DNA from: Pseudomonadota bacterium
GTDB taxonomy: Bacteria; Pseudomonadota; Gammaproteobacteria; Burkholderiales; SG8-39
Assembly: GCA_026399375.1 (NCBI GenBank)
Contig: JAPLRD010000035.1
Span: 43,710-107,709 of the forward strand
DNA: 64,000 nt
Reading direction: 5' to 3'
The notes under the pieces are model-generated. The model was not told where the DNA came from, did no database searches, and saw nothing but the letters and a program-made list of their open reading frames with translations. Both the position numbers and the translations under genes were made by a program. Below, one piece after another: positions 44,270 to 57,071 of the stretch (the stretch's first letter is position 1; the number at the start of each line of letters is the position of its first letter).

Positions 44270-44713
44270 ATGCTACCACCACGAATCGACACCAAGGCCG
44301 TACAGGCCGCAATGGGCGAATACGCCGACAAAGACCAGACACTGGCGCAGCGCGCTGCGATCTATCAAGAGTTGCTCGGCTTCGTTCCGCCGCGCATCGA
44401 GGCACGTCTCAATGTGACCGGCGCGCTTGACCCGAAAATGCTGGAACTGCAGGAGAGCATGCGCGAACACGGCATGTATCCCAAATGCTTCGACGTAAAG
44501 ACAGCGCAGCTCATGCTGTTTGGCATGCTGCTGATGGACATGAGTGACGCGGCCCAGTTGCACGGAATTGCGGCGCGCCGTGGCGGGGCCAGTTGGGAGG
44601 AAATGCAGGCGGTGATCAACCTGTGTTTCCTGTTTCGCGGCTTGCCGGCCGCCAATCGTGGCGCGGAGATTCTCGCCAACATTGCCAAACGCGAGTCCGA
44701 GGCCGCCGTCTGA
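44270..44713 (+). CDS. Carboxymuconolactone decarboxylase (CMD/AhpD-like) family protein
   Basis: ELLGFVPPRIEARLNVTGALDPKMLELQESMREH...QLMLFGMLLMDMSDAAQLHGIAARRGGASWEEMQAVINLCFLFRGLPAANRGAEIL; GGAGG RBS. Confidence 0.75.
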   Translation: MLPPRIDTKAVQAAMGEYADKDQTLAQRAAIYQELLGFVPPRIEARLNVTGALDPKMLELQESMREHGMYPKCFDVKTAQLMLFGMLLMDMSDAAQLHGIAARRGGASWEEMQAVINLCFLFRGLPAANRGAEILANIAKRESEAAV

Positions 44714-44764
44714 CGCGGTCGCGATGTCGCCCGAATCGTGTACGATGCAAATTGCTTGGAGGCC

Positions 44765-44833
44765 ATTTCAGAATTGCCGAACAGGCTCCTGACTTAGGGG
44801 GGCATGAGGGGATGTGTTCCCTCATTTTGCAAT
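44765..44833 (+). repeat. Intergenic repeat copy B (composite of copy-A-like and hairpin-B modules)
   Basis: ATTTCAGAATTGCCGAA...CTCCTGACTTAGGGG, then GAGGGGA-TGTG-TTCCCTC hairpin and CTCATTTTGCAA tail. Confidence 0.7.
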
Positions 44834-44974
44834 AAGCGCTTCGACTGCTGCGATGCCGTCGCAGGCGACCGAATTTCGCAGCGGATAGTAAGTATTTGAA
44901 AGAAGCCCCGCCAGCAGGGACTGTTGGCATGAGCGCCGCGCACAAGGCGGCGCCAAGAAAGTGAGGAGATCATC

Positions 44975-45997
44975 ATGAAACAAATTGCCGCAATCCTGGG
45001 ACTTGCCGCGCTGTTCGGTGCGGCCCCGCTGACCCAGGCGCAGGAGATCACGCTCAAAGTGCATCATTTCCTGCCGCCGCCGTCGACCGCGCACGCCAAG
45101 TTCATCGTGCCCTGGTGCGACAAGATAAACAAGGAATCCGGCGGCAAGCTGAAGTGCCAGATTTATCCAGCGATGTCGATGGGCGGCACGCCGCCGCAAT
45201 TGTATGACCAGGCTAAGGACGGGGTCGCCGATATTGTCTGGACCGTGCTTGGTTACACTGCCGGCCGTTTTCCGCTGGTGGAAGCATTCGATCTACCGTT
45301 CATGATGCGCAAGCCGGAAGGTACTTCGCGCGCGCTGTGGGAATGGGTCCAGTCTAATGACCAGGCCGAGTTCAAGGACGTGCACCCGATCTTATTCCAT
45401 ACGCACGGACCGGGCGTATTTCACATGGTCAATAAGCCGATCAAGAGTCTGGCCGATTTCAAGGGCATGAAGCTGCGCGCGCCCACGCGCCCGACCAACA
45501 AGATGCTGGCCCTCTTTGGCGCGACCCCGGTCGGTATGCCGGTGCCGCAACTGCCCGAATCATTGTCCAAGGGCGTCGTCGAAGGCGCCGTGATTCCCTG
45601 GGAAGTGGTTCCGGCGGTGAAAGTGCAGGAATTGGTCAAGTTCCACAGCGAGACCGACCCGTCGCAGCAGGCCGTGTACACCTCGGCTTTCATTTTCGCC
45701 ATGAACAAAGGCAAGTACGAGGGCCTACCGCCGGAGCTGAAAAAGGTGATCGATGCCAATAGTGGTGCCGAGGCTTCAGCCTGGGCAGGGAAGGTGTTCG
45801 GAGAAGGTGATGTGCCTGGCAGGAAACTGTCGGAGAAGAACACCTTTAATCTAATCTCTGGAGCCGAACTTGAGAGCATGAAGAAGGCTGCACAGCCGGT
45901 GATCGATGATTGGGTCAAGGATGTGACGGCGAAAGGCGCGAATGGCAAAGCTTTGCTGGAAAGCGCTCGCGGGCTGATCGACAAATATAACAAATAG
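44975..45997 (+). CDS. TRAP transporter substrate-binding protein, DctP family
   Basis: Signal peptide; LKVHHFLPPPSTAHAKFIVPWCDKINKESGGKLKCQIYPAMSMGGTPPQLYDQAKDGVADIVWTV; LRAPTRPTNKMLALFGATPVGMPVPQLPESLSKGVVEG. Confidence 0.93.
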   Translation: MKQIAAILGLAALFGAAPLTQAQEITLKVHHFLPPPSTAHAKFIVPWCDKINKESGGKLKCQIYPAMSMGGTPPQLYDQAKDGVADIVWTVLGYTAGRFPLVEAFDLPFMMRKPEGTSRALWEWVQSNDQAEFKDVHPILFHTHGPGVFHMVNKPIKSLADFKGMKLRAPTRPTNKMLALFGATPVGMPVPQLPESLSKGVVEGAVIPWEVVPAVKVQELVKFHSETDPSQQAVYTSAFIFAMNKGKYEGLPPELKKVIDANSGAEASAWAGKVFGEGDVPGRKLSEKNTFNLISGAELESMKKAAQPVIDDWVKDVTAKGANGKALLESARGLIDKYNK

Positions 45998-46077
45998 GTT
46001 GCGCCCGATTACGGGGCCAAAGGCGAGAGAGTCGACGCATACGCGCAGGCCACATGCTGCCGCCAGCGGAAGTACGA

Positions 46078-46908
46078 ATGAACCCAGGAATCATTGCCGC
46101 AGCGGTCGTTCCTCACGTGCCAACGCTGGGACTGGCCGAAAATACGCCGGAATTCCAGCTTACGCTGGCGGAGGGCGAGAGGTCACTTGGGCGCGCGCTA
46201 CGCGCGCTCAAGCCCGACGTATTCGTGGTCAATTCCTCCCACTGGGTCTGTACTTTCGGCTGGTATGCGACTTGCCAGACTCGGCACGAAGGGGTTTGTG
46301 TCGCGGATGAAGCGCCGGATTTAATTCCAGGCATATCCTACGCACGCAAAGGCGATGCGGAATTTGCGTCGGCCTTGGTCGAGCAATGGCAGGCGCAAGG
46401 GATTCCGGGTGGCCGCAACGATACTCCGCACTACGCTTGGGACTACGGCAGCCTGGTGCCGCTCCTGTATCTGGATCCGGAAGCAGAAATCCCGGTGGTG
46501 CAGATCCCTACGGTAATCATGGCCGATCACGCTGAATGCATGCAGGTCGGCCGCGCCGTGCACGCAACGGCGAAGCGCCTCGGCAGGCGGGTCGTCTTTC
46601 TGGCCAGTTCCGCGTTTTCGCACCACCTGGTGCGGGGCCGACATTTCAAGCCCGCGCCGGAACGCGAGGCGCTGGACAGCCGCTTCATCGATCAGCTGAA
46701 AAGGGGCGCGGTGAATGAAGCTCTTGCTTGGTTTCCGGAGTACAGCCGTGCCGCTGTGGCCGAAATGAACGGCAAGCCCTTGGCCGTATTGTTGGGCATC
46801 CTCCAGGGCCTGCATGAGGACGGCACGAACCTGGTTGGCGAGCAGTTCGGGGGCTACGCGCAGTCTTCCGGCAGCGGCAACGCAAGCGTGGTGGTGTGGC
46901 GCCGATGA
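46078..46908 (+). CDS. Class III extradiol dioxygenase (LigB superfamily) protein
   Basis: IIAAAVVPHVPTLGLAE; VFVVNSSHWVCTFGWYATCQTRHEGV; VFLASSAFSHHLVRGRHF; start MNPGII. Confidence 0.82.
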   Translation: MNPGIIAAAVVPHVPTLGLAENTPEFQLTLAEGERSLGRALRALKPDVFVVNSSHWVCTFGWYATCQTRHEGVCVADEAPDLIPGISYARKGDAEFASALVEQWQAQGIPGGRNDTPHYAWDYGSLVPLLYLDPEAEIPVVQIPTVIMADHAECMQVGRAVHATAKRLGRRVVFLASSAFSHHLVRGRHFKPAPEREALDSRFIDQLKRGAVNEALAWFPEYSRAAVAEMNGKPLAVLLGILQGLHEDGTNLVGEQFGGYAQSSGSGNASVVVWRR

Positions 46909-46974
46909 GAGCTTACGAACAAAGTAACCGCCGCGAAATAAAATGAACTTTGCGGCGAGTCGATCCAGCGGAGC

Positions 46975-47006
46975 ATGAGGGGGGCAGTATCTCCTCATTT
47001 CGAAAC
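46975..47006 (+). repeat. Intergenic hairpin repeat copy C
   Basis: ATGAGGGGGGCAGTATCTCCTCATTTCGAAAC; shares CCTCATTTCG-AAC tail and ATG spacing with copy D. Confidence 0.6.
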
Positions 47007-47015
47007 GAGTTCAAA

Positions 47016-47528
47016 ATGACTGAATCACAAGAGAGCAGGGCCCAGGACTTTGTCGGCAAGTGGTTGGGAAGATTGTGCCGCTGGATGGCGGTCCTTGGCG
47101 GTGTGGTGCTCGTGGCCATAACCCTGATGTCGGTCGCGAGCATCGCCGGCCGCAGCCTGTTGGGCAGACCCGTTCCCGGCGATTTCGAGTTGGTTCAGAT
47201 TGGAACCGCCATTTGCGTGGCCGCGTTCCTTCCTTGGTGTCAAATGCAGGGAGGCAACATCATTGTTGATTTTTTCACGGCCCACGCCAGCGAACGGGCG
47301 CAGGCGTTGCTGGATGTCTTCGGGGCCCTGCTTCTGGCAGCGGTGATGCTGACGGTCGCCTGGCGCACCGGTGTTGGCGCTCTCACCGTCAAAGCCTCTG
47401 GTGAAACCTCCATGATCATGGGCTTTCCCAGCTGGATCGGCTATGCCTTCATGGTGCCGGGGTTTGCACTGACCGCGCTCGCGGGCCTCTATACCGGCTA
47501 TATCTCTTGGCGCCGGAGCAAAGCATGA
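47016..47528 (+). CDS. TRAP transporter small permease, DctQ family
   Basis: Four hydrophobic segments; SVASIAGRSLLGRPVPGDFELVQIGTAICVAAFLPWCQMQGGNIIVDFF. Confidence 0.9.
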   Translation: MTESQESRAQDFVGKWLGRLCRWMAVLGGVVLVAITLMSVASIAGRSLLGRPVPGDFELVQIGTAICVAAFLPWCQMQGGNIIVDFFTAHASERAQALLDVFGALLLAAVMLTVAWRTGVGALTVKASGETSMIMGFPSWIGYAFMVPGFALTALAGLYTGYISWRRSKA

Positions 47529-48847
47529 GCGGTCTTGGGGTGGGACTTACCATGTTTGGCGGTATGCTCGTGTTGATGGCGCTGCGCGTGCCGATCGCGA
47601 TTTCCATGTTCGTGCCGGGGGCGATCGGCTATGTCGTCCTGGGAAGCGAGGCCGCACTGCTCAATCAGTTGAAGGGCATGGCCTACGCGCGCTACTCGGT
47701 CTACGACTTGTCCGTCATACCGCTGTTCCTGCTCATGGGCGAATTCGCCACCAAGGGCGGATTGTCGCGCGCGCTGTTCAAGTTCGGCAACGCCTTGCTC
47801 GGGCATTTTCGAGGCGGCATGGCCATGGCCGCGATTCTGGCCTGCGCGGCTTTCGGCGCGGTGTGCGGATCGTCGGTCGCGACCGCGGCCACGGTGGGGC
47901 AGGTGGCTCTGCCCGAGATGCGGCGCTACAACTACTCCGGGCGGCTTGCCACCGCCACTCTGGCGGCCGGCGGGACTCTAGGCATACTCATCCCTCCCTC
48001 GGTGGTGTTGGTGGTCTACGCCATCCTCACCGAGCAGAACATTGCCAAGCTGTTCGCCGCCGCTTTCGTTCCCGGGATCATCGCAGCGATCGGCTACATT
48101 GCCGCAATAGCGATTTACGTGCGCCTTTATCCCGGCCATGGCCCGGCGCAGCCGCGCCACAGCAAGGCCGAATTGCTGTCGAGCCTGATCGATGTGTGGC
48201 CGGTGGCGGCGATTTTTTTCGTGGTCTTCGGCGGCATCTACGGCGGCATTTTCACGCCGACCGAGGGCGCGGCGGTAGGCGCGGCGAGTACCTTTCTCAC
48301 CGCGCTGGCAAAAGGCGAACTGAACGGCGACAGCATCGCCCGCTGCTGCTACGGTACCGCGCAGACCACCGGGATGATTTTCATGATTTTCCTCGGCGCC
48401 GATATGCTGAATTCGGCGCTCGCGCTGTCACAGATGCCGAACCAGCTCGCCGGCGTGGTTTCCTCACTCGGCTGGCCGCCGCTACTGATCGTAGCCGGCA
48501 TTCTCCTGTTCTATGTGCTTCTGGGCTGCGTCATGGACGAACTGTCGATGATCATCCTCACCATACCGGTGCTGTTTCCCTCGGTGATGGCCCTCGACCT
48601 GTGGGGTCTCAATCCGACCGACAAGGCGATCTGGTTCGGCATACTGGTGCTCTGCGTGGTCGAGTTCGGCCTGATCGCACCGCCCGTCGGGCTGAACGTA
48701 TACGTCATCAACAGCTTGGCGCGGGATGTTCCCATGTCCGAAACCTACCGCGGCGTGGTGCCGTTCCTGATCTCGGACGTGGTGCGCGTCACCCTGCTCA
48801 TGCTTTTTCCCATGCTGACCTTGTGGCTGGTGCACATAATCAGCTGA
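47525..48847 (+). CDS. TRAP transporter large permease, DctM family
   Basis: LRVPIAISMFVPGAIGY; LFLLMGEFATKGGLSRALF; GTLGILIPPSVVLVVYAILTEQNIAKLFAAAFVPG; FGLIAPPVGLNVYVI. Confidence 0.95.
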   Translation: MSGLGVGLTMFGGMLVLMALRVPIAISMFVPGAIGYVVLGSEAALLNQLKGMAYARYSVYDLSVIPLFLLMGEFATKGGLSRALFKFGNALLGHFRGGMAMAAILACAAFGAVCGSSVATAATVGQVALPEMRRYNYSGRLATATLAAGGTLGILIPPSVVLVVYAILTEQNIAKLFAAAFVPGIIAAIGYIAAIAIYVRLYPGHGPAQPRHSKAELLSSLIDVWPVAAIFFVVFGGIYGGIFTPTEGAAVGAASTFLTALAKGELNGDSIARCCYGTAQTTGMIFMIFLGADMLNSALALSQMPNQLAGVVSSLGWPPLLIVAGILLFYVLLGCVMDELSMIILTIPVLFPSVMALDLWGLNPTDKAIWFGILVLCVVEFGLIAPPVGLNVYVINSLARDVPMSETYRGVVPFLISDVVRVTLLMLFPMLTLWLVHIIS

Positions 48848-48882
48848 CAGGCGGATCCGAAAGAAAGAAACCACCCCGGAAA

Positions 48883-50175
48883 TCACTGCGTCTGTTGACA
48901 ATGGGTTTCGCGCACAAATACCAGCAGGACAAGCGCGGCGGCCAGCCACAGGAGCATCAGCCCGAAGCCGGCGCGGTAGGCGTCGAGATCGTAGACGCGA
49001 ACACCGTTGACGATGGTGCCGTCCCAGCGGCGATCCAGCATCCAGCCGACGATCGACGGCATGATCATGCCGCCGAGCATGTTGCCCATGTTGGTGATGC
49101 CGCCGACGGTCCCGGCCAGATTGGCCGGAACCGATTCCTTGGCGATGGCGAAGGCGAGCATCGCGCACGCCGAGGCGCAGCCGGTCAGTGCCAGCAATCC
49201 GACCAGCAGCGCGAGTGGCAGTCCTGGTATCAGCAACACCGCGCACCAGCCGGCTGTCGCGAGCAGCGAGCCGTACGCGTATATCGGCTTGCGGCGGCGC
49301 ACGCGGTCCGAGAATGCACCGGTGATCGGGGCCGCGAGCGCCCAGGACACGAGCAGCAGCGATGTGACCGTCGCCGCCTGCGCCGTCGTGAGTCCGTAGT
49401 GGGTGGTGAGAAAAGGCACGCCCCACAAGCCGCCGAAAGTCAGGGTCGGCCCGGCGACTGCTCCGGAAATCAGAAATACCAGCCAGACATTGCGTGCAGC
49501 GAAAGCCCGCCTGATGCCGGCGAATATCGATGCCCGCCGCAGAGGCGCTGTTGTCGCGTAGCTTGCGTAACCCCGTTCGGACGGGTCGTCGCGCACGACC
49601 AGCCAGATCAAAATGCCGAGCAGGCCGGTGAGCACACCGGATAGGGCGAGCACGTTGCGCCAGCCGAACGCATCGACCAGCATCCGCAGCGGCACGCCCG
49701 CCGACACCGCTCCGACCATGCCGCAGGCGAGCGCGAGGCCGGAGACCATGGCGAAGCGCGCCGGTGCGAACCAGTGGCTCGCGAGCTTGAGCATCGCCAC
49801 GAAGGCGACGCCGACCGAGCCGCCGATCAACAGGCGGCCCACGCCGGCGAGCGCATAGCTTGGCGCCAGCGCGAACATCAGCGTTCCCGCAGCGGCGATG
49901 GCGGCGCCGGCGCTGAGCACGCGCCGCGGCCCCCACAGATCGGCCAGCACGCCGGCCGGAATCTGCATTGCCACGTAGCTGTAATAGTAGAACGCGGCGA
50001 GATTGCCCAACGCTGCCGCGCCGAGCGAGAATTCGCTCATCAGTTCGTTTGTGATCACCGCGGGGGCGACCCGCTGGTAAAAGCCTATCAGGTAAAATGC
50101 CGCGCCCAAGCCCCAAACCGTGAAGGCGAGGCGTAAGGGTGGATGGCCAGCCAAGGGTGGCATCGGTGCAGACAA
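48883..50175 (-). CDS. MFS transporter
   Basis: 12-TM profile; YQRVAPAVITNELMSEFSLGAAALGNLAAFYYYSYVAMQIPAGVLADLWGPRRVLSAG. Confidence 0.92.
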   Translation of the reverse strand: MSAPMPPLAGHPPLRLAFTVWGLGAAFYLIGFYQRVAPAVITNELMSEFSLGAAALGNLAAFYYYSYVAMQIPAGVLADLWGPRRVLSAGAAIAAAGTLMFALAPSYALAGVGRLLIGGSVGVAFVAMLKLASHWFAPARFAMVSGLALACGMVGAVSAGVPLRMLVDAFGWRNVLALSGVLTGLLGILIWLVVRDDPSERGYASYATTAPLRRASIFAGIRRAFAARNVWLVFLISGAVAGPTLTFGGLWGVPFLTTHYGLTTAQAATVTSLLLVSWALAAPITGAFSDRVRRRKPIYAYGSLLATAGWCAVLLIPGLPLALLVGLLALTGCASACAMLAFAIAKESVPANLAGTVGGITNMGNMLGGMIMPSIVGWMLDRRWDGTIVNGVRVYDLDAYRAGFGLMLLWLAAALVLLVFVRETHCQQTQ

Positions 50176-50268
50176 GGTGGGTGCTTAGGGGGGTTCAGGA
50201 TCCGGAATCAGGATGCTGCGCGATCCGGCAGTTGATCAAAAGCGCGTAGTATACAGCCTCCCCGCAAA

Positions 50269-50294
50269 GGGGACGCGTTCCCTCATTTCGCAAC
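50269..50294 (+). repeat. Intergenic hairpin repeat copy D
   Basis: GGGGACGCGTTCCCTCATTTCGCAAC, near-identical to GGGGATGTGTTCCCTCATTTTGCAAT at 44808..44833. Confidence 0.7.
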
Positions 50295-50303
50295 AGAACC
50301 CAA

Positions 50304-54035
<3,732 letters not shown>

Positions 54036-54050
54036 AATGAGGAGTTCCCC

Positions 54051-54398
54051 ATGAGTATCGTTCGTCACCAACCCGCAAAAATCCTGTCCGCCGCCGTCGA
54101 AGCAAACGGTATGGTTTACCTGGCCGGCACCGTCGCCGACAAGCGACCGGCTACGGTCAAGGCGCAGACCGAGGAAATTCTCGGCACCATCGACGCGCTG
54201 CTCGCCAAGGCGGGCAGTAACAAGTCGAAGATCGTCTCGGCGCAGATCTGGCTCGCTGACATCCGCACGCGCGATGAAATGAACCAAGCCTGGCTCGCCT
54301 GGGTCGACCCGAACAACCTGCCGGCGCGCGCCTGCGTCGAGGCCAAGCTGGCGATCCCCGACATGCTGGTCGAGATCGCCGTCATCGCGGCGAAATAG
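54051..54398 (+). CDS. RidA/YjgF family protein
   Basis: AVEANGMVYLAGTVADKRPATVKAQTEEILGTIDALLAKAGSNKSKIVSAQIWLADI...ARACVEAKLAIPDMLVEIAVIA. Confidence 0.92.
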   Translation: MSIVRHQPAKILSAAVEANGMVYLAGTVADKRPATVKAQTEEILGTIDALLAKAGSNKSKIVSAQIWLADIRTRDEMNQAWLAWVDPNNLPARACVEAKLAIPDMLVEIAVIAAK

Positions 54399-54411
54399 CG
54401 CGATCTCGAAA

Positions 54412-54936
54412 TTGCGCGCCGGTGCGCTGGGTCTCGCCGTATTCTGCGCTGCACTCGCAGCCTGCGCGCCGGATCTCGACTGGCGGGAACTGTCGGTGCC
54501 CGAAGGGCGTTTTTCGGTCCTGCTGCCCGGAAAAGCGCGCAGCGAGTCGCGCACACTCATCTTGTCTTCGGCCAAGGTCGTGATGACGATGCATGCCGTC
54601 AGCCTGGAACGCGGAACCCTGGGGGTGGCCTATACCGACTTCCCTCCCGCGGCGCTCGCCGCAGAACGCACGCGCGAACAGGTGAATGCGGCGCGCGATA
54701 CCTTGTTGCGCAACATCTCGGGCAGCGTGAAATCAGAGGAGGACGTTGCCGTCGACGGGATTTCCGGCCGCCAGGTCCACGCCGAGGGAAGCGCCGGGGC
54801 GGACTATATGATCCTGAAAGCGCGCTTCGTCGTGGTCGGCAGCCGCCTGTATCAGATCGCCTATGTGGGCGCGAAAGATGGTCTGGCCATGGCCGACGTC
54901 GACATGTTCCTCACTTCGTTCAAGCTGCTGAAGTAA
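54412..54936 (+). CDS. Hypothetical lipoprotein-like secreted protein
   Basis: Hydrophobic N-terminus with LAACAP lipobox-like motif; coherent ORF in the intergenic interval; TTG start. Confidence 0.65.
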   Translation: MRAGALGLAVFCAALAACAPDLDWRELSVPEGRFSVLLPGKARSESRTLILSSAKVVMTMHAVSLERGTLGVAYTDFPPAALAAERTREQVNAARDTLLRNISGSVKSEEDVAVDGISGRQVHAEGSAGADYMILKARFVVVGSRLYQIAYVGAKDGLAMADVDMFLTSFKLLK

Positions 54937-55591
54937 GCGCAGCCGCTTTTTCGGTTGTCGCTGCTACGAGGTCGAGCAGATCCAGCGGAAATTCGCCGTT
55001 GACGGCGGTCAGCGCGCGCAGCTTCTTCGGCACCAGTGCGCGCGCATGATCGAGCAGGGCCTGCAGTTGTGACTGGGGAGCGAGGTCGGCCTTGTTGGCA
55101 ATGATGACCTCGGCCAACGCGAATTGGTCCAGGTAGATTTCGCCGGCGGCAAGTTGCCGGTCGGCGAACTGGCGCGGATCGACGATGCAGATGGTCGCGC
55201 GCGGGCTCAGCACGTCGGCGAGCCAGGGGTCGCGCAGCGTGGCAAGCACTGCCGCCGGGCGCGCAAGGGCCGAGGCCTCGATCAGAAGGCGATCCGGGCG
55301 CGCCTTGCGCAGCAGGCGCATCAGTTCTACCCGCAGACTGACCTGCGCGGTGCAGCAGATGCAGCCGCCTGCGATTTTGCTCACCGTGACGTCCTTGCCG
55401 GCGAAGCCGAGGAGGTCCGCGGGCGCGCCGCCGCTCTGGTTGAATGCGTTGACCAGCACCGCCCATCGCTCGCCCTCGGGCTTGCGCGCGAGCAGGCCGA
55501 GAATGGCAGTGGTCTTGCCGGCGCCATGGTAGCCCGTGATCAGGCTGGTCGGAATATGTTGCAGCCGCGGTTCCACGCCGGCAGGGTTCAC
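54920..55591 (-). CDS. CobW/G3E-type GTPase
   Basis: TSLITGYHGAGKTTAILGLLARK Walker A; GGCICCTAQVSLRVELMRLLRKARPDRLLIEASALARPAAVLATL; IIANKADLA. Confidence 0.88.
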   Translation of the reverse strand: MNPAGVEPRLQHIPTSLITGYHGAGKTTAILGLLARKPEGERWAVLVNAFNQSGGAPADLLGFAGKDVTVSKIAGGCICCTAQVSLRVELMRLLRKARPDRLLIEASALARPAAVLATLRDPWLADVLSPRATICIVDPRQFADRQLAAGEIYLDQFALAEVIIANKADLAPQSQLQALLDHARALVPKKLRALTAVNGEFPLDLLDLVAATTEKAAALTSAA

Positions 55592-57045
55592 TTGCGCCAG
55601 AACCCCGGCGTAAACACGACCAGCAGGGTGAAGAGTTCCAGCCGGCCCAGCAGCATCGCGATGGTGCAGATCCAGATCTGGAAACCGTTCAGGGACGCAT
55701 AGGTCGTCGCCGGTCCCACTTGATTCAAACCGGGGCCGGTGTTGTTGATGCAGGCGATCACCGCAGAGAACGAAGTGATGATGTCCAGACCCGAGGCCGC
55801 CAGCAGCATGGTCATGGCGACGAACGAAGCGACGTAAATCAGGATGAACGCGAGCACGGCGAAAATGATGTTGTTCTCGACCGGCAATCCGCCCAGCTTT
55901 ACCGGTACGATCGCCCGCGGGTGGATTATGCGCGTCATTTCGCGCACCGCCTGGCGCGCCATCAATTCTGCACGGATCATCTTGATGCCGCCCCCGGTTG
56001 AACCGGAGCAGGTGCAAAAGCCGCACAGGAACAGCATCCATACCGGCGCGAATATCGGCCACAGGTTGTAATCGGTGTTGGCAAAGCCGGTGGTGGTAGC
56101 GATTGAGACGACGTTGAAGGCGGAAAAACGCAGCGCCGTCCAGAAGCTGGGGTAGGTTTGGTTGGCGAGCAGGAAATAGGCGATGCCGAACACGCTGCCG
56201 ATGACCACCAGCAGATACAGCCCCGCCTCGGGATCGCGCAAATACGGCGCGAAACTCCAGCGCCGCCAGGCGAGAAAGTGAGTGCCGAAGTTGATGCCCG
56301 CGAGGAGCATGAAATAAATGCCCACCGCCTCGATCGCAGGCGAGTTCCAGTGGGCGAAACTGGCGTCATGCGAGGAAAATCCGCCCAGTCCCATGGTGGA
56401 GAAGGCATGCATCATGGCGTCGAGCCATGTCATGCCGGCGATTCGGTAACACAGGATGCAGGCGACAGTGATGCCGAGATACACCAGCCAGAGGCCCTTG
56501 GCCGTCTCGGCGATGCGCGGCGTCAGCTTGGTGTCTTTCATCGGCCCCGGCGTCTCTGCCTTGTAGATCTGGCTGCCGCCCACGCCCAGCAGCGGCAGGA
56601 TGGCCACCGCCAGCACGATCACACCCATGCCGCCGATCCAGACGAGAAAGGTGCGCCAGATGTTGATCGACGGCGGCAGCGCGTCCAGGCCCGAAAGTAC
56701 CGTCGCCCCGGTCGTGGTGAGTCCGGAAACTGTTTCGAAATAAGCGTTGGTGAAGGACAGTTCCGGCAGATAGAACAGCAGCGGCAGGGTGGCGAAGGCC
56801 GGCAGCACGGTCCACACCAGCGCCACCAGGAGAAAGCCGTCGCGCGGCTGCAGCTCGCGCCGGCGTTTCTTCGTCAGCGCCCAGAGCAGCGCCCCGGCGG
56901 CCGCAGTCAGGACAATGGCTTCGTCATAGGCTGTTTGCGCGTTGTCGCCCATGAAAAACGAGCAGAGCAGGGGAAAAAGAAGGCAGAGAGCGAAGATCAT
57001 GATGACCACGCTCAGCACGTGCAGGACGGCAAAGATTCGGACCAT
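55588..57045 (-). CDS. trkH: Trk system potassium uptake protein TrkH
   Basis: TTTGATVLSGLDALPPSINIWRTFLVWIGGMGVIVLAVAILPLLGVGG; SGSTGGGIKMIRAELM. Confidence 0.95.
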   Translation of the reverse strand: MVRIFAVLHVLSVVIMIFALCLLFPLLCSFFMGDNAQTAYDEAIVLTAAAGALLWALTKKRRRELQPRDGFLLVALVWTVLPAFATLPLLFYLPELSFTNAYFETVSGLTTTGATVLSGLDALPPSINIWRTFLVWIGGMGVIVLAVAILPLLGVGGSQIYKAETPGPMKDTKLTPRIAETAKGLWLVYLGITVACILCYRIAGMTWLDAMMHAFSTMGLGGFSSHDASFAHWNSPAIEAVGIYFMLLAGINFGTHFLAWRRWSFAPYLRDPEAGLYLLVVIGSVFGIAYFLLANQTYPSFWTALRFSAFNVVSIATTTGFANTDYNLWPIFAPVWMLFLCGFCTCSGSTGGGIKMIRAELMARQAVREMTRIIHPRAIVPVKLGGLPVENNIIFAVLAFILIYVASFVAMTMLLAASGLDIITSFSAVIACINNTGPGLNQVGPATTYASLNGFQIWICTIAMLLGRLELFTLLVVFTPGFWRK

Positions 57046-57071
57046 TGGAGATGGGCGCCCTAGCTCTCAGC

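Noticed and set aside
50176-50303. Possible cobalamin or SAM riboswitch upstream of metH
   Set aside because: Only 128 bp, no recognisable B12-box or SAM-box; the visible structure is the short hairpin repeat reported separately.
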